From NCBI RefSeq assembly GCF_008974245.1, contig NZ_BBZI01000007.1, positions 255,154 through 319,153 of the forward strand: a DNA stretch of 64,000 nt, read 5' to 3'. The notes beneath the pieces were generated by a model. The model was not told the origin of the DNA and made no database searches. It was given only the letters and a program-made list of their open reading frames with translations. This DNA comes from Streptomyces abyssomicinicus (lineage in GTDB: Bacteria; Actinomycetota; Actinomycetes; Streptomycetales; Streptomycetaceae). Made by a program: the position numbers and the translations under genes. This document shows positions 8,652 to 19,118 of this stretch, piece by piece (within the stretch, counting starts at the first letter, position 1; the number at the start of each line of letters is the position of its first letter).

Positions 8652-10189
8652 GGCGCGACCGACGGATGCGTGTCGAGCAGGGTCCGCACGGTGTCCGCCT
8701 CGGCGGCGGGCTTGTCCTCGCGGTAGCGCAGCACCCGGGCGAAGCGCAGGGTGACGCCCGCCGGGTAGCGGGTGGAGCGCTGGAGACCGTCGTAGGCGAT
8801 CTCCACCACCAGTTCGGGACGCACGGTGACGCCCCAGGGGTGCTCCTCCACGGCCAGCTCCCGGAGCCGTCCGGTCTGCCAGTGCAGCAGTTCGTCGGTC
8901 ATGCCCTTGAAGGTCTTGCCCAGCATCGCGAACCCGCCGTCGGCCGTCCGGGCGCCCAGGTGCAGGTTGGAGAGCTTGCCCGCGCGCCGCCCGTGGCCCC
9001 ACTCGGCGGCCAGCACCACCAGGTCCAGGGTGTGCACCGGCTTCACCTTCAGCCAGCCCGCGCCGCGGCGGCCCGCGCTGTAGGGGGCGTCCAGCGACTT
9101 CACCACCACGCCCTCGTGGCCCCGCTCCAGCGTCGCGGCGAGGAACCGCTCCGCCTCGGCGGCGTCCTCGGGACCGCGCGTGAGGGCGCGGCGCACCCGC
9201 CGCGGCCCGGGCACCAGCCGGGCCAGCTCGGCGTGGCGCTCGGTGAACGGGAGGTCGAGCAGGTCGCGGCCGTCGACGTGCAGGACGTCGAAGAAGACGG
9301 GGGAGACGGGCACGGCGCGGGCCGCGGTGGCCACGTCGGTGCGGGAACCGATCCGGCCAGCGGTCTCCTGGAACGGGCGGGGGCGGCCGTGCTCGTCCAG
9401 CGCGATCACCTCGCCGTCCAGGATCAGGCGCTCGCCGCCCAGCTCGCGGGCGGCCGCGACCACCTCGGGGAGGCGGTCGGTGATCTCGTCCAGGGTGCGG
9501 GTGAAGATCCGGACGTCGTCGCCGGAGCGGTGGACCTGGACCCGGATGCCGTCCAGCTTCTCCTCGACGGCCGCCGCACCGCCCAGCCGGGTCACCGCGT
9601 CGGCGGCCGAGGCCGCGCTCCGCGCCAGCATCGGCAGCACCGGGCGGCCCACGGTGAGGCGGAACCGGTCCAGGGCGGCGGGCCCGTCGGCCAGCAGGGC
9701 CTCGGCGACCGGGGCGAGCCCGCCGGCCAGCATCACCGCGCGGCGGACGTCGTCCGGGGCGGCACCGGACGCCTCGGCGAGGCCCTCCGCGGCGGCGGCG
9801 TCGAGAGCGCCCTGGCGGACCTCGCCGGTGAGCAGGGCGATCAGGAAGGCCTGCTCCTCCTCGGTGGCGCGGGACATCAGGGAGGTCACCAGGCGGGTGC
9901 GCCCGGTCTGCGCGCCGGGGCCGGCGACCGACTTCAGCGCGGTGAGAGCGCGGTCGGTCTCCAGGACGGTGAGCGTGGGCCCGGCGGCCGGCGGGACGGG
10001 ACGGCCGAGGGTCTTCCAGCCGACGCCCAGGCGCCCCTGCGGGAGCCTGCCCGCCAGGTACGGGATGACCACGGGCACGTCCGACGGCTCCGCCTCGCGG
10101 AAGAGCCCGGCGAGCAGCGCCTTCTTGCGGGACCGCGAGGAGGTGGCGGCGACCTCACGCGACACGGCGGCAACACGCACCAGCAACAT
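8648..10189 (-). CDS. lig: ATP-dependent DNA ligase
   Basis: 513 aa, matching the about 510 aa archaeal/eukaryotic-type ligase found in actinomycetes besides the NAD-dependent LigA. N-terminal DNA-binding domain (residues 1-190), nucleotidyl-transferase motif I EEKLDGIRVQVHR with Lys211 as the adenylated residue, motif IV region EGVVVKSL, and OB-fold motif V GWLKVKP. Seals nicks in duplex DNA using ATP, presumably in repair. Start at ATG 10189 gives the family N-terminus MLLVRVAAVSREVAATS; upstream in-frame codons encode only Arg-rich low-complexity sequence. First gene of a coupled operon with NUDIX and ALDH, divergent from a quinone oxidoreductase. Confidence 0.88.
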   Translation of the reverse strand: MLLVRVAAVSREVAATSSRSRKKALLAGLFREAEPSDVPVVIPYLAGRLPQGRLGVGWKTLGRPVPPAAGPTLTVLETDRALTALKSVAGPGAQTGRTRLVTSLMSRATEEEQAFLIALLTGEVRQGALDAAAAEGLAEASGAAPDDVRRAVMLAGGLAPVAEALLADGPAALDRFRLTVGRPVLPMLARSAASAADAVTRLGGAAAVEEKLDGIRVQVHRSGDDVRIFTRTLDEITDRLPEVVAAARELGGERLILDGEVIALDEHGRPRPFQETAGRIGSRTDVATAARAVPVSPVFFDVLHVDGRDLLDLPFTERHAELARLVPGPRRVRRALTRGPEDAAEAERFLAATLERGHEGVVVKSLDAPYSAGRRGAGWLKVKPVHTLDLVVLAAEWGHGRRAGKLSNLHLGARTADGGFAMLGKTFKGMTDELLHWQTGRLRELAVEEHPWGVTVRPELVVEIAYDGLQRSTRYPAGVTLRFARVLRYREDKPAAEADTVRTLLDTHPSVAP

Positions 10190-10371
10190 GCCGTCCAGGT
10201 TCCCCACCGGGGCACGCATATCCCGCAGCCGGGGGCCCACCGGGGCCGAAGGCTTCCCAGGGGGCAAGCGACCGCTTAGTATGCGGGCCGGACGACAGCG
10301 ACGACAGCGCCGCGGGCGAACACGACGCCGGCGGCGTCGGCGAGGACACCGGCAGCCGTGGGAGGCCCACC

Positions 10372-11349
10372 ATGCAGGCATGGCACGTGCACGAGAACGG
10401 CGCACCCCGTGAGGTGATGCGCCCCGTGGAGACCGACCCGCCCGAGCCCGGCGAGAACCAGGTACTCCTCAAGGTGCGCGCCGCCAACGTCAACTTCCCC
10501 GACGGCCTGATGTGCCGGGGCGAGTACCAGGTGCGGCCCCCGCTCCCGTTCACCCCGGGCGTGGAGATCTGCGGCGAGACCGAGGACGGCCGCCGGGTGC
10601 TGGCGAGCCCGCTGCTGCCGCACGGCGGATTCGCGGAGTACGCCCTCGCCGACGCGCGCGCCCTGCTTCCCGCCCCCGAGGCGCTGGACGACGCCGAGGC
10701 GGCCGCCCTGCACATCGGCTACCAGACCAGCTGGTTCGCCCTCCACCGCCGTGCGGCGCTCCAGGCGGGCGAGACCCTGCTGGTGCACGCCGCCGCCGGC
10801 GGGGTGGGCAGCGCCGCCGTGCAGCTCGGCAAGGCCGCCGGCGCCACCGTGATCGGTGTGGTCGGCGGCGCGGAGAAGGCCGCCGTCGCCCGTTCGCTCG
10901 GCTGCGACCTGGTGATCGACCGCAAGGCCGAGGACGTCATCGCCGCCGTCAAGGAGGCGACCGGCGGACGCGGCGCCGACGTGATCTACGACCCGGTCGG
11001 CGGCGAGGCGTTCCGGCAGTCCACCAAGGTGGTCGCCTTCGAGGGCCGCATCGTGGTCATCGGCTTCGCCAGCGGCACCATCCCGAGCGCCGCGCTCAAC
11101 CACGCCCTGGTGAAGAACTACTCCATCCTCGGCCTGCACTGGGGCCTGTACAACACCAAGAACCCGAAGCTGGTCCAGCACTGCCACGAGCAGCTCACCG
11201 AGCTGGCCGCCCGGGGCGCCGTCAAGCCGCTGGTGAGCGAGCGGGTGCCGCTGAGCGGCGCCGCCGACGCCGTGCAGCGGGTCTGGGACGGCGTCACCAC
11301 CGGCCGCGTCGTGGTGGTCCCCTCGCTGGAGAACGGAGCCGCCGCATGA
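10372..11349 (+). CDS. NADPH:quinone oxidoreductase (MDR family)
   Basis: 325 aa zinc-free medium-chain dehydrogenase/reductase. N-terminal GroES-like domain with AANVNFPDGLMCRGEY; the Rossmann motif HAAAGGVGSAAVQLGKAAG starts near residue 140. Reduces quinones or enoyl groups with NADPH. The stop overlaps the next start (ATGA), so it is the first gene of a three-gene operon with two acyl-CoA dehydrogenase subunits, which suggests it handles an enoyl-CoA or quinone in the same oxidation path (inference). Confidence 0.85.
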   Translation: MQAWHVHENGAPREVMRPVETDPPEPGENQVLLKVRAANVNFPDGLMCRGEYQVRPPLPFTPGVEICGETEDGRRVLASPLLPHGGFAEYALADARALLPAPEALDDAEAAALHIGYQTSWFALHRRAALQAGETLLVHAAAGGVGSAAVQLGKAAGATVIGVVGGAEKAAVARSLGCDLVIDRKAEDVIAAVKEATGGRGADVIYDPVGGEAFRQSTKVVAFEGRIVVIGFASGTIPSAALNHALVKNYSILGLHWGLYNTKNPKLVQHCHEQLTELAARGAVKPLVSERVPLSGAADAVQRVWDGVTTGRVVVVPSLENGAAA

Positions 11350-12527
11350 CGGACGCAAGCGACCTGCGCCGCCGGACCCAGGACCTCCTGGCCGCGCACC
11401 CGCCCGCCACCACCGACCGCACGACCTTCCTGGAGGCCCGCTTCGACGCCGGCCTGGCGTGGGTCCACTTCCCCGAGGGCCTCGGCGGCCTCGGCCTGCC
11501 GCGCACCCTGCAGGCCGTGGTGGAGGCCGAACTCGCCGCCGCCGGCGCCCCCGACAACGACCCGCGCCGCATCGGCATCGGCCTCGGCATGGCCGCGCCG
11601 ACCATCCTCCAGTACGGCACCGAGGAGCAGAAGCGGCGCTTCCTGCGGCCGCTGTGGCTCGGCGAGGAGGTGTGGTGCCAGCTCTTCAGCGAGCCCGGAG
11701 CCGGCTCCGACCTGGCCGCGCTCGGCACCCGCGCGGTGCGTGACGGCGACGACTGGGTGGTCAACGGCCAGAAGGTGTGGACCTCCAGCGCCCACATCGC
11801 CCGTTGGGCCATCCTGATCGCCCGCACCGACCCGGACGTGCCCAAGCACCGCGGCATCACCTACTTCGTCTGCGACATGACCGACCCCGGCGTCGAGGTC
11901 CGCCCGCTGCGCCAGATCACCGGCGAGGCCGAGTTCAACGAGGTCTTCATCAGCGGCGTCCGCATCCCCGACGACCGCCGTCTCGGCGAGGTCGGCGACG
12001 GCTGGCGGGTCGCGCAGACCACGCTCAACAACGAGCGCGTCGCCATCGGCGGCTCGGCCGTCCCCCGCGAGGGCGGCATGATCGGCAAGGTCACCGCCAC
12101 CTGGCGCGACCGCCCCGAGCTGCGCACCCACGACCTGCACCAGCGGCTGCTGGACCTGTGGGTGGAGGCCGAGGCGGCCCGCCTCACCGGCGCGCGGCTG
12201 CGCCAGCAGCTGGTCGCCGGCCAGCCCGGCCCCGAGGGCGCCGGGATGAAGTTGTCCTTCGCCCGCCTCAACCAGCAGATCAGCGGTCTCGAGGTGGAAC
12301 TCCTCGGCGAGGAGGGTCTGCTCTACGAGGACTGGACGATGGTCCGCCCCGAGCAGGTGGACTTCACCGGCCGCGACGCCGGCTACCGCTACCTGCGCTC
12401 CAAGGGCAACAGCATCGAGGGCGGGACCAGTGAGATCCTGCTCAACATCGTCGCCGAGCGCGTGCTGGGCCTGCCCGCCGAGCCGCGCACCGACAAGGAC
12501 GTCGCCTGGAAGGACCTGGCCCGATGA
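11346..12527 (+). CDS. Acyl-CoA dehydrogenase, large/alpha subunit type
   Basis: 393 aa. Flavin-contact segment CQLFSEPGAGSDLAAL and C-terminal signature NSIEGGTSEILLNI. Compared with the usual FEGTSE, the catalytic base position holds Gly (EGGTSE), which is common in one partner of the alpha2beta2 acyl-CoA dehydrogenases such as mycobacterial FadE28-FadE29. It overlaps both neighbours by 4 bp. A heteromeric enzyme with the next gene acting on a bulky acyl-CoA (steroid side chain, branched or aromatic acids) is the best reading. Confidence 0.85.
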   Translation: MTDASDLRRRTQDLLAAHPPATTDRTTFLEARFDAGLAWVHFPEGLGGLGLPRTLQAVVEAELAAAGAPDNDPRRIGIGLGMAAPTILQYGTEEQKRRFLRPLWLGEEVWCQLFSEPGAGSDLAALGTRAVRDGDDWVVNGQKVWTSSAHIARWAILIARTDPDVPKHRGITYFVCDMTDPGVEVRPLRQITGEAEFNEVFISGVRIPDDRRLGEVGDGWRVAQTTLNNERVAIGGSAVPREGGMIGKVTATWRDRPELRTHDLHQRLLDLWVEAEAARLTGARLRQQLVAGQPGPEGAGMKLSFARLNQQISGLEVELLGEEGLLYEDWTMVRPEQVDFTGRDAGYRYLRSKGNSIEGGTSEILLNIVAERVLGLPAEPRTDKDVAWKDLAR

Positions 12528-13642
12528 GCGCCCCCGCCACCACCCCGGACCTGCTCTACTCGCAGGAGGAGGAAGACCTCCGCGCCGCCGTCCGCGACCT
12601 GCTCGGCGACCGGTGCGACCCGGCGTCCGTGCTGGCCCGGATCGAGTCCGGCGAGGCGCACGACCCGACGCTGTGGAAGAGCCTCGCGGAGGACATGGGC
12701 CTGGCCGGCCTGCTGGTGCCCGAGGAGCGCGGCGGCCAGGGCGCCGGGCACCGGGAGGCCGCCGTCGTGCTGGAGGAACTGGGCCGCGCCGTCGCGCCGG
12801 TCCCGTACCTGACCAGCGCCGTCGTCGCCACCGAGGCCCTGCTGGCCTGCACCGGCCCGGAGGCGGACCGGCTGCTTGCCGGCCTCGCCTCCGGCCGGAC
12901 CGTCGGCGTCCTCGCCGTCTCCCTGACCGGCACCCCCGGCGACGCGCCGCGCACGGCGACGGTGGAGAACGGCGCGCTGCACGGTGAGTTCACCGGAGTC
13001 GCCGACGCCCGGGCCGCCGACGTGCTGCTGGTGCCCGGCGGCGACGGCGCGCTGTACGCCGTCGACACGACGGCCCGCGGCGTCGCCGTCACCCCCCGGG
13101 TCTCCCTCGACCTCACCCGGCCGGTGGACACCGTCACCCTCGACGGGGCGGCCGCGACACGGGTCGCCGACGACGCCGCAGGGCCCGTCGAACGCGCCCT
13201 GCGGGCCGGGGCCGGACTGCTCGCCTCGGAGCAACTGGGCATCGCGGAAAGGGTGCTGACGGAGACGGTCGGCTACCTGAAGGACCGCAGGCAGTTCAAC
13301 CGGCAGGTCGGCGGCTTCCAGGCGCTCAAGCACCGGCTGGCGAGGATCTGGCTGGACCTGGTCAACCTCCGCGCCGTCGCGCGCAGTGCCGCCGACGCGC
13401 TGGCCACGGGCAGCGAGGACACCGACGTCGCGGTGGCCGTCGCCCAGACCTACGCGGGCCGGGTCGCCGTCCACGCGGCGGAGGAGGCGGTGCAGCTGCA
13501 CGGCGGCATCGGCATGACCTGGGAGCACCCGACGCACCTGTACCTCAAGCGGGCCAAGGCCGACTCCCTCGCCTACGGCTCCGCCGGACGGCACAAGGAG
13601 CGGCTGGCCGAACTGGTCGACCTGCGCGGGCCGTCGGCCTAG
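12524..13642 (+). CDS. Acyl-CoA dehydrogenase, small/beta subunit type
   Basis: 372 aa, divergent ACAD with a degraded central beta domain (residues 120-210) and an intact C-terminal helical domain: YLKDRRQFNRQVGGFQALKH and VQLHGGIGMTWEHPTHLYLKRAK. The GGIGMTWEHP motif is typical of the partner subunit in alpha/beta pairs. Translation is coupled to the preceding gene through ATGA. A strong hairpin follows. Confidence 0.85.
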   Translation: MSAPATTPDLLYSQEEEDLRAAVRDLLGDRCDPASVLARIESGEAHDPTLWKSLAEDMGLAGLLVPEERGGQGAGHREAAVVLEELGRAVAPVPYLTSAVVATEALLACTGPEADRLLAGLASGRTVGVLAVSLTGTPGDAPRTATVENGALHGEFTGVADARAADVLLVPGGDGALYAVDTTARGVAVTPRVSLDLTRPVDTVTLDGAAATRVADDAAGPVERALRAGAGLLASEQLGIAERVLTETVGYLKDRRQFNRQVGGFQALKHRLARIWLDLVNLRAVARSAADALATGSEDTDVAVAVAQTYAGRVAVHAAEEAVQLHGGIGMTWEHPTHLYLKRAKADSLAYGSAGRHKERLAELVDLRGPSA

Positions 13643-13654
13643 GAACGCGCCCGG

Positions 13655-13684
13655 GGCGGCGGTCCGTCGGCACGGACCGCCGCC
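13655..13684 (+). terminator. Terminator after the acyl-CoA dehydrogenase operon
   Basis: Perfect 13-bp stem GGCGGCGGTCCGT/ACGGACCGCCGCC with a 4-nt loop, 12 nt after the stop codon. Confidence 0.75.
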
Positions 13685-13803
13685 TCCCGCACGCCGGAAC
13701 ACCACACGTTCGGCGGACACGTCAACCACTCGGACATTACCCCCGCTGCGTCACACTTGCGGCCGAAAGCCGTGAACCGGGCGCGCAGTGGAGGAGATTC
13801 CTG

Positions 13804-13998
13804 ATGGCCATTTCCATCTCTGTGGTGGTTCTGCTGCTGATCCTGGCCACCATCCTGCTGCGCTGCGGATCGCTCAAGCTGTCGCACGCCACGATCTGCG
13901 TCCTGCTCGGGTTCTGCCTCGCCGGCACCAGCATGGCCCCCACCATCCACAACGGCCTCGCCGCGACGACGGAGATCGTGAGCAGCCTCAATCCGTGA
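13804..13998 (+). CDS. Small two-span membrane protein, unknown function
   Basis: 64 aa. First hydrophobic span ISISVVVLLLILATILL (3-19), then polar LRCGSLKLSH and a second span ATICVLLGFCLAGTSMA (29-45), ending with a short polar tail. The ATG follows GGAGGAG at ideal spacing. Similar small proteins of this layout occur in many Streptomyces, often in several copies, without known role. It stands alone; its last codons overlap the end of the convergent DUF779 remnant. Confidence 0.75.
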   Translation: MAISISVVVLLLILATILLRCGSLKLSHATICVLLGFCLAGTSMAPTIHNGLAATTEIVSSLNP

Positions 13999-14465
13999 GC
14001 GGTCCCGGTTCGTGCGCCGTCCGGGCCCGTGAGCCGCCGTCCCGGTCCGGGCGCGGGGACTCCCCGGGCGCCCGGAGGAGCCGGGAGCGGATGAGGAACC
14101 GGACGCCCTCCGGGGCCTCCAGCGAGAATCCGCCGCCCCGGCCGGGGACCACGTCCACGATCAGCCGGGTGTGCCGCCACACCTCGTACTGGGTGCGTGA
14201 CATCCAGAACCCCACCGGCCGCTGCACCCCCTCGACCCGCAGCTTGGCGAGGCGGACGTCGGAGTCGCCGGTGCGGAACTCGCCCTCCGGGTAGCACATC
14301 GGAGCGCTGCCGTCGCAGCAGCCGCCCGACATGGGGGTCCCCCCTGCTCGAGCGTCAGCCGAGAGCTCGGGGGAGGAACATCAAGGGCCCGTGTCGCTCG
14401 CTCAGCCGCCGCACCAGGCGGGCGGCCTCCTCGGTGAGTTCCACGCGCGGGGTGTCGTCGTCCAT
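13988..14465 (-). pseudogene. DUF779 gene interrupted by a MITE-like element
   Basis: The minus strand from ATG 14465 reads MDDDTPRVELTEEAARLVRR followed by LSERHGPLMF, the family N-terminus, then hits a foreign 46-nt palindromic stretch and a TGA at 14355-14357. Beyond it the family sequence resumes as SGGCCDGSAPMCYPEG and continues to the stop at 13988 (PVGFWMS, IVDVVPGRGGGFSLEAPEG). DUF779 proteins carry this CC/C motif and often lie by aldehyde dehydrogenases. The inserted length is not a multiple of three, so the gene is broken. The 3' part could still be made as a 114-aa protein from the ATG at 14332, which the insert itself helps to provide; it would lack the N-terminal helix. Confidence 0.8.
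14331..14376. mobile_element. MITE-like palindromic repeat element inside DUF779 gene
   Basis: The plus strand shows TGGGGGTCCCCCCTGCTCGA at one side and GAGAGCTCGGGGGAGG at the other, around a short GTCAGCC centre. I recognise this as the small GC palindrome repeated through many Streptomyces genomes between genes. Its ends contain complementary G5/C5 runs and GCTC/GAGC arms, so it forms a hairpin. The flanks are coding sequence of one DUF779 protein, so its boundaries can be placed closely. Confidence 0.7.
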
Positions 14466-14523
14466 GCGGCCATCCCACCGCACGCGAGGTTGCGACCACG
14501 TTGCGCCGGCGCCCCGGCGCCCC

Positions 14524-15057
14524 TCAGTCGGCGCCGCCGTCCTGACGGACCAGCAGCACCCCGGTGACCAGTTCGGGGCGGATCCGCACCAGGCGGTCGG
14601 AGTGCGGAGACCCCAGCGGACGCAGCAGCGTCCGGTAGCGCTCCAGGTCGGCGGCGTCCTCGACCGGCAGCGCGTAACCGGTGACCGAGACGCTCCAGCC
14701 CAGGTGGGTGCCCGGGTCGATGGCGCCCGCCTCGTAGGCCACCACCACGCCGTGGCCGCCGTCGGGGAGGCCGCGGGTGAGCAGCGCGGCGGCGTCCGGG
14801 GTGCGGATGACGATGTGCCCGTCGTCCAGCAGATGGCTGACCGGCCGCACGGTGGGCAGTGCCCGCCGGGTGAAGACCAGTCGCCCCAGCGAGACGGTGG
14901 ACATCAGCCGCAGCGCCTCGGACGCGTCGAGGGCGATGCTGCGCCGGGCCTCGGGGGGAGCGGCTCGCGGACCGTCGGCGTGGAGCGGGGCGGACGGCTC
15001 AGCGGGACCGCCTGCCGTCGCGGTGCGCGGGGTGGCGTTGTCGAGGGGCATGAGCAT
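14524..15057 (-). CDS. Pyridoxamine 5'-phosphate oxidase-like FMN-binding split-barrel protein
   Basis: 177 aa from ATG 15057 (GGA at -8; ATG 15051 also possible). The core LGRLVFTRRALPTVRPVSHL, GHIVIRTPDAAALL, VVVAYEAGAIDPGTHLGWSV and VTGYALPVEDAADLERY follows the PNPOx/flavin-reductase split barrel seen in F420- or FMN-binding proteins that are DosR-regulated in mycobacteria. It probably binds a flavin or deazaflavin and acts in redox defence; true PNPOx activity is unlikely. A DosR-like palindrome lies about 85 bp upstream, and the neighbours are PPDK and a DevRS-like system, which fits co-regulation under low oxygen. Confidence 0.75.
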   Translation of the reverse strand: MLMPLDNATPRTATAGGPAEPSAPLHADGPRAAPPEARRSIALDASEALRLMSTVSLGRLVFTRRALPTVRPVSHLLDDGHIVIRTPDAAALLTRGLPDGGHGVVVAYEAGAIDPGTHLGWSVSVTGYALPVEDAADLERYRTLLRPLGSPHSDRLVRIRPELVTGVLLVRQDGGAD

Positions 15058-15138
15058 GGTGTCCAGGGGTCGGGGCCGGCGCCGGGCGCGCGACCGGGGT
15101 GGTCCTGCCATGCAACAGCGCGGACACCGGTGACGCCA

Positions 15139-15152
15139 GGGTCCTTCGGCCC
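15139..15152 (-). promoter_or_regulatory. DosR/DevR-like box upstream of the PNPOx-like gene
   Basis: GGGTCCTTCGGCCC matches the core GGGnCnnnnGnCCC of the mycobacterial DosR motif. It lies between the PPDK stop and the PNPOx-like start. Confidence 0.4.
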
Positions 15153-15190
15153 CCGTCGGCCCCCCGTGGGCCCATGGGCTCCCGGCCGTC

Positions 15191-17980
<2,790 letters not shown>

Positions 17981-18016
17981 GGCGCCGCTCCCTCGATGTC
18001 GTACGGGGTGTCGTAC

Positions 18017-18061
18017 GGGCCGCGCGGGCCCTGCGGACCCTGGTCAGGGCCGACAGGCCCT
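18017..18061. promoter_or_regulatory. DosR-like palindromes in the ppdK/devR divergent promoter
   Basis: Two inverted repeats sit in the 150-bp divergent region: GGGCC-gcgcg-GGCCC (18017-18031) and AGGGCC-gaca-GGCCCT (18046-18061). The second fits the GGGnCnnnnGnCCC DosR core exactly. A 12-bp tandem duplication, TGTCGTACGGG(G/C), precedes them at about 17998-18020. Confidence 0.45.
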
Positions 18062-18130
18062 GGCCCGAAGGCCCGGGACCGAGGCAGGATCGTCGGTGGG
18101 AACCCCCTGCCGAACGACAAGGAGCAACCG

Positions 18131-18808
18131 ATGGCGGACAGCCGGCCGGCCGGCCCCGCGAGCCCGATACGGGTCTTTCTTCTCGACGACCACGAGGTGG
18201 TCAGGCGCGGGGTGCACGACCTCCTGAACGACGAGCCGGACGTCACCGTGGTGGGTGAGGCCGCCACGGTGGCCCAGGCCCTCGTCCGGGCTCCCGCGCT
18301 GCGCCCGGACGTGGCCGTGCTGGACGTCCGGCTGCCCGACGGCGACGGGGTGAGCGTATGCCGGGAGCTGCGCTCCCGCATGCCGGACCTCGCCTGCCTG
18401 ATGCTCACCTCCTTCGACGATGACGAGGCGCTGCTGGACTCCGTGATGGCCGGGGCCGCGGGGTACGTGCTCAAGCAGATCCAGGGCTCCGACCTGGTCG
18501 CCGCGGTCCGCGCGGTGGCCGCGGGGCGCTCGCTGCTCGACCCGGCGGCGACCGCCCGGCTGATGCGCCGCCTGCGCGGCGAGGAGACCCGGCGGCCCGC
18601 CGACCGGCTCCCCGACCTCACCGAGCGCGAGCGGGAGATCCTGACGCTGATCGGGGAAGGGCTGACCAACCGGCAGATCGGCGAGCGGCTGTTCCTGGCG
18701 GAGAAGACGGTCAAGAACCACATCTCCCGGCTGCTGGCCAAGCTCGGCGTGGAACGGCGGGTCCAGGCCGCGGTCATCGCCACGCAGATGCGGGACGGCC
18801 ACCGGTAA
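18131..18808 (+). CDS. DevR/DosR-like response regulator (NarL/FixJ family)
   Basis: 225 aa from ATG 18131 (AAGGAG 8 nt upstream); the long upstream open frame is the antisense of ppdK. Receiver domain begins RVFLLDDHEVVRRGVHDLL with phospho-acceptor Asp65 in VAVLDVRLPDGDG and Lys in GYVLKQI. LuxR-type HTH: LTEREREILTLIGEGLTNRQ, then EKTVKNHISRLLAKLGVERR. The N-terminal sequence is close to mycobacterial DosR. Its cognate kinase is most likely the DevS-like protein 310 bp downstream. Predicted to activate ppdK, the PNPOx-like gene and the kinase through GGGnC...GnCCC sites. Confidence 0.88.
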   Translation: MADSRPAGPASPIRVFLLDDHEVVRRGVHDLLNDEPDVTVVGEAATVAQALVRAPALRPDVAVLDVRLPDGDGVSVCRELRSRMPDLACLMLTSFDDDEALLDSVMAGAAGYVLKQIQGSDLVAAVRAVAAGRSLLDPAATARLMRRLRGEETRRPADRLPDLTEREREILTLIGEGLTNRQIGERLFLAEKTVKNHISRLLAKLGVERRVQAAVIATQMRDGHR

Positions 18809-18907
18809 CGTCCCGCGTGGCCTCCGGGGCCTCCGGGGCCCCCGCCCGGTCCCGTGGGCCCGCGGGTCCTCGTCGCGCCCTCCCTCGCAGGTCCGCCCGG
18901 ACCGTGC

Positions 18908-18969
18908 GGGCCGCAGGCCCCCTGTGGGGCCGCCGGTTTCCCTGTGGGGCCCGAGCTCCCTGTGGGGGC
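18908..18969 (+). promoter_or_regulatory. Operator-like repeats upstream of the DevS-like kinase
   Basis: The 310-bp gap between regulator and kinase holds GGGCC-gca-GGCCC (18908-18920, also readable as a DosR core) followed by three copies of CCCTGTGGGG at 18920, 18940 and 18958, the last with an extra G. Spacing of 20 and 18 bp places them on a similar helix face. The rest of the gap is a purine/pyrimidine-biased GC stretch without coding features. Confidence 0.4.
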
Positions 18970-19118
18970 CGCCTCCCCGGCCCGGGGAGCCGTGGCCGGA
19001 GACCGTCGCGCGCCGGCCGTCGCCGATCCGACCCCGCACGTACCGTGTGTCGCGTTCCGGCCGCTACCGTTGGCATATGCGCCGAGGTGCGCACGGCGGG
19101 CCGATGGGGAGGACACCG

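Noticed and set aside
6148..8754. Plus-strand open frame of 868 codons across TenA-like, aldehyde dehydrogenase and NUDIX genes
   Set aside because: Low-complexity translation antisense to genes with clear motifs; typical shadow frame of GC-rich DNA.
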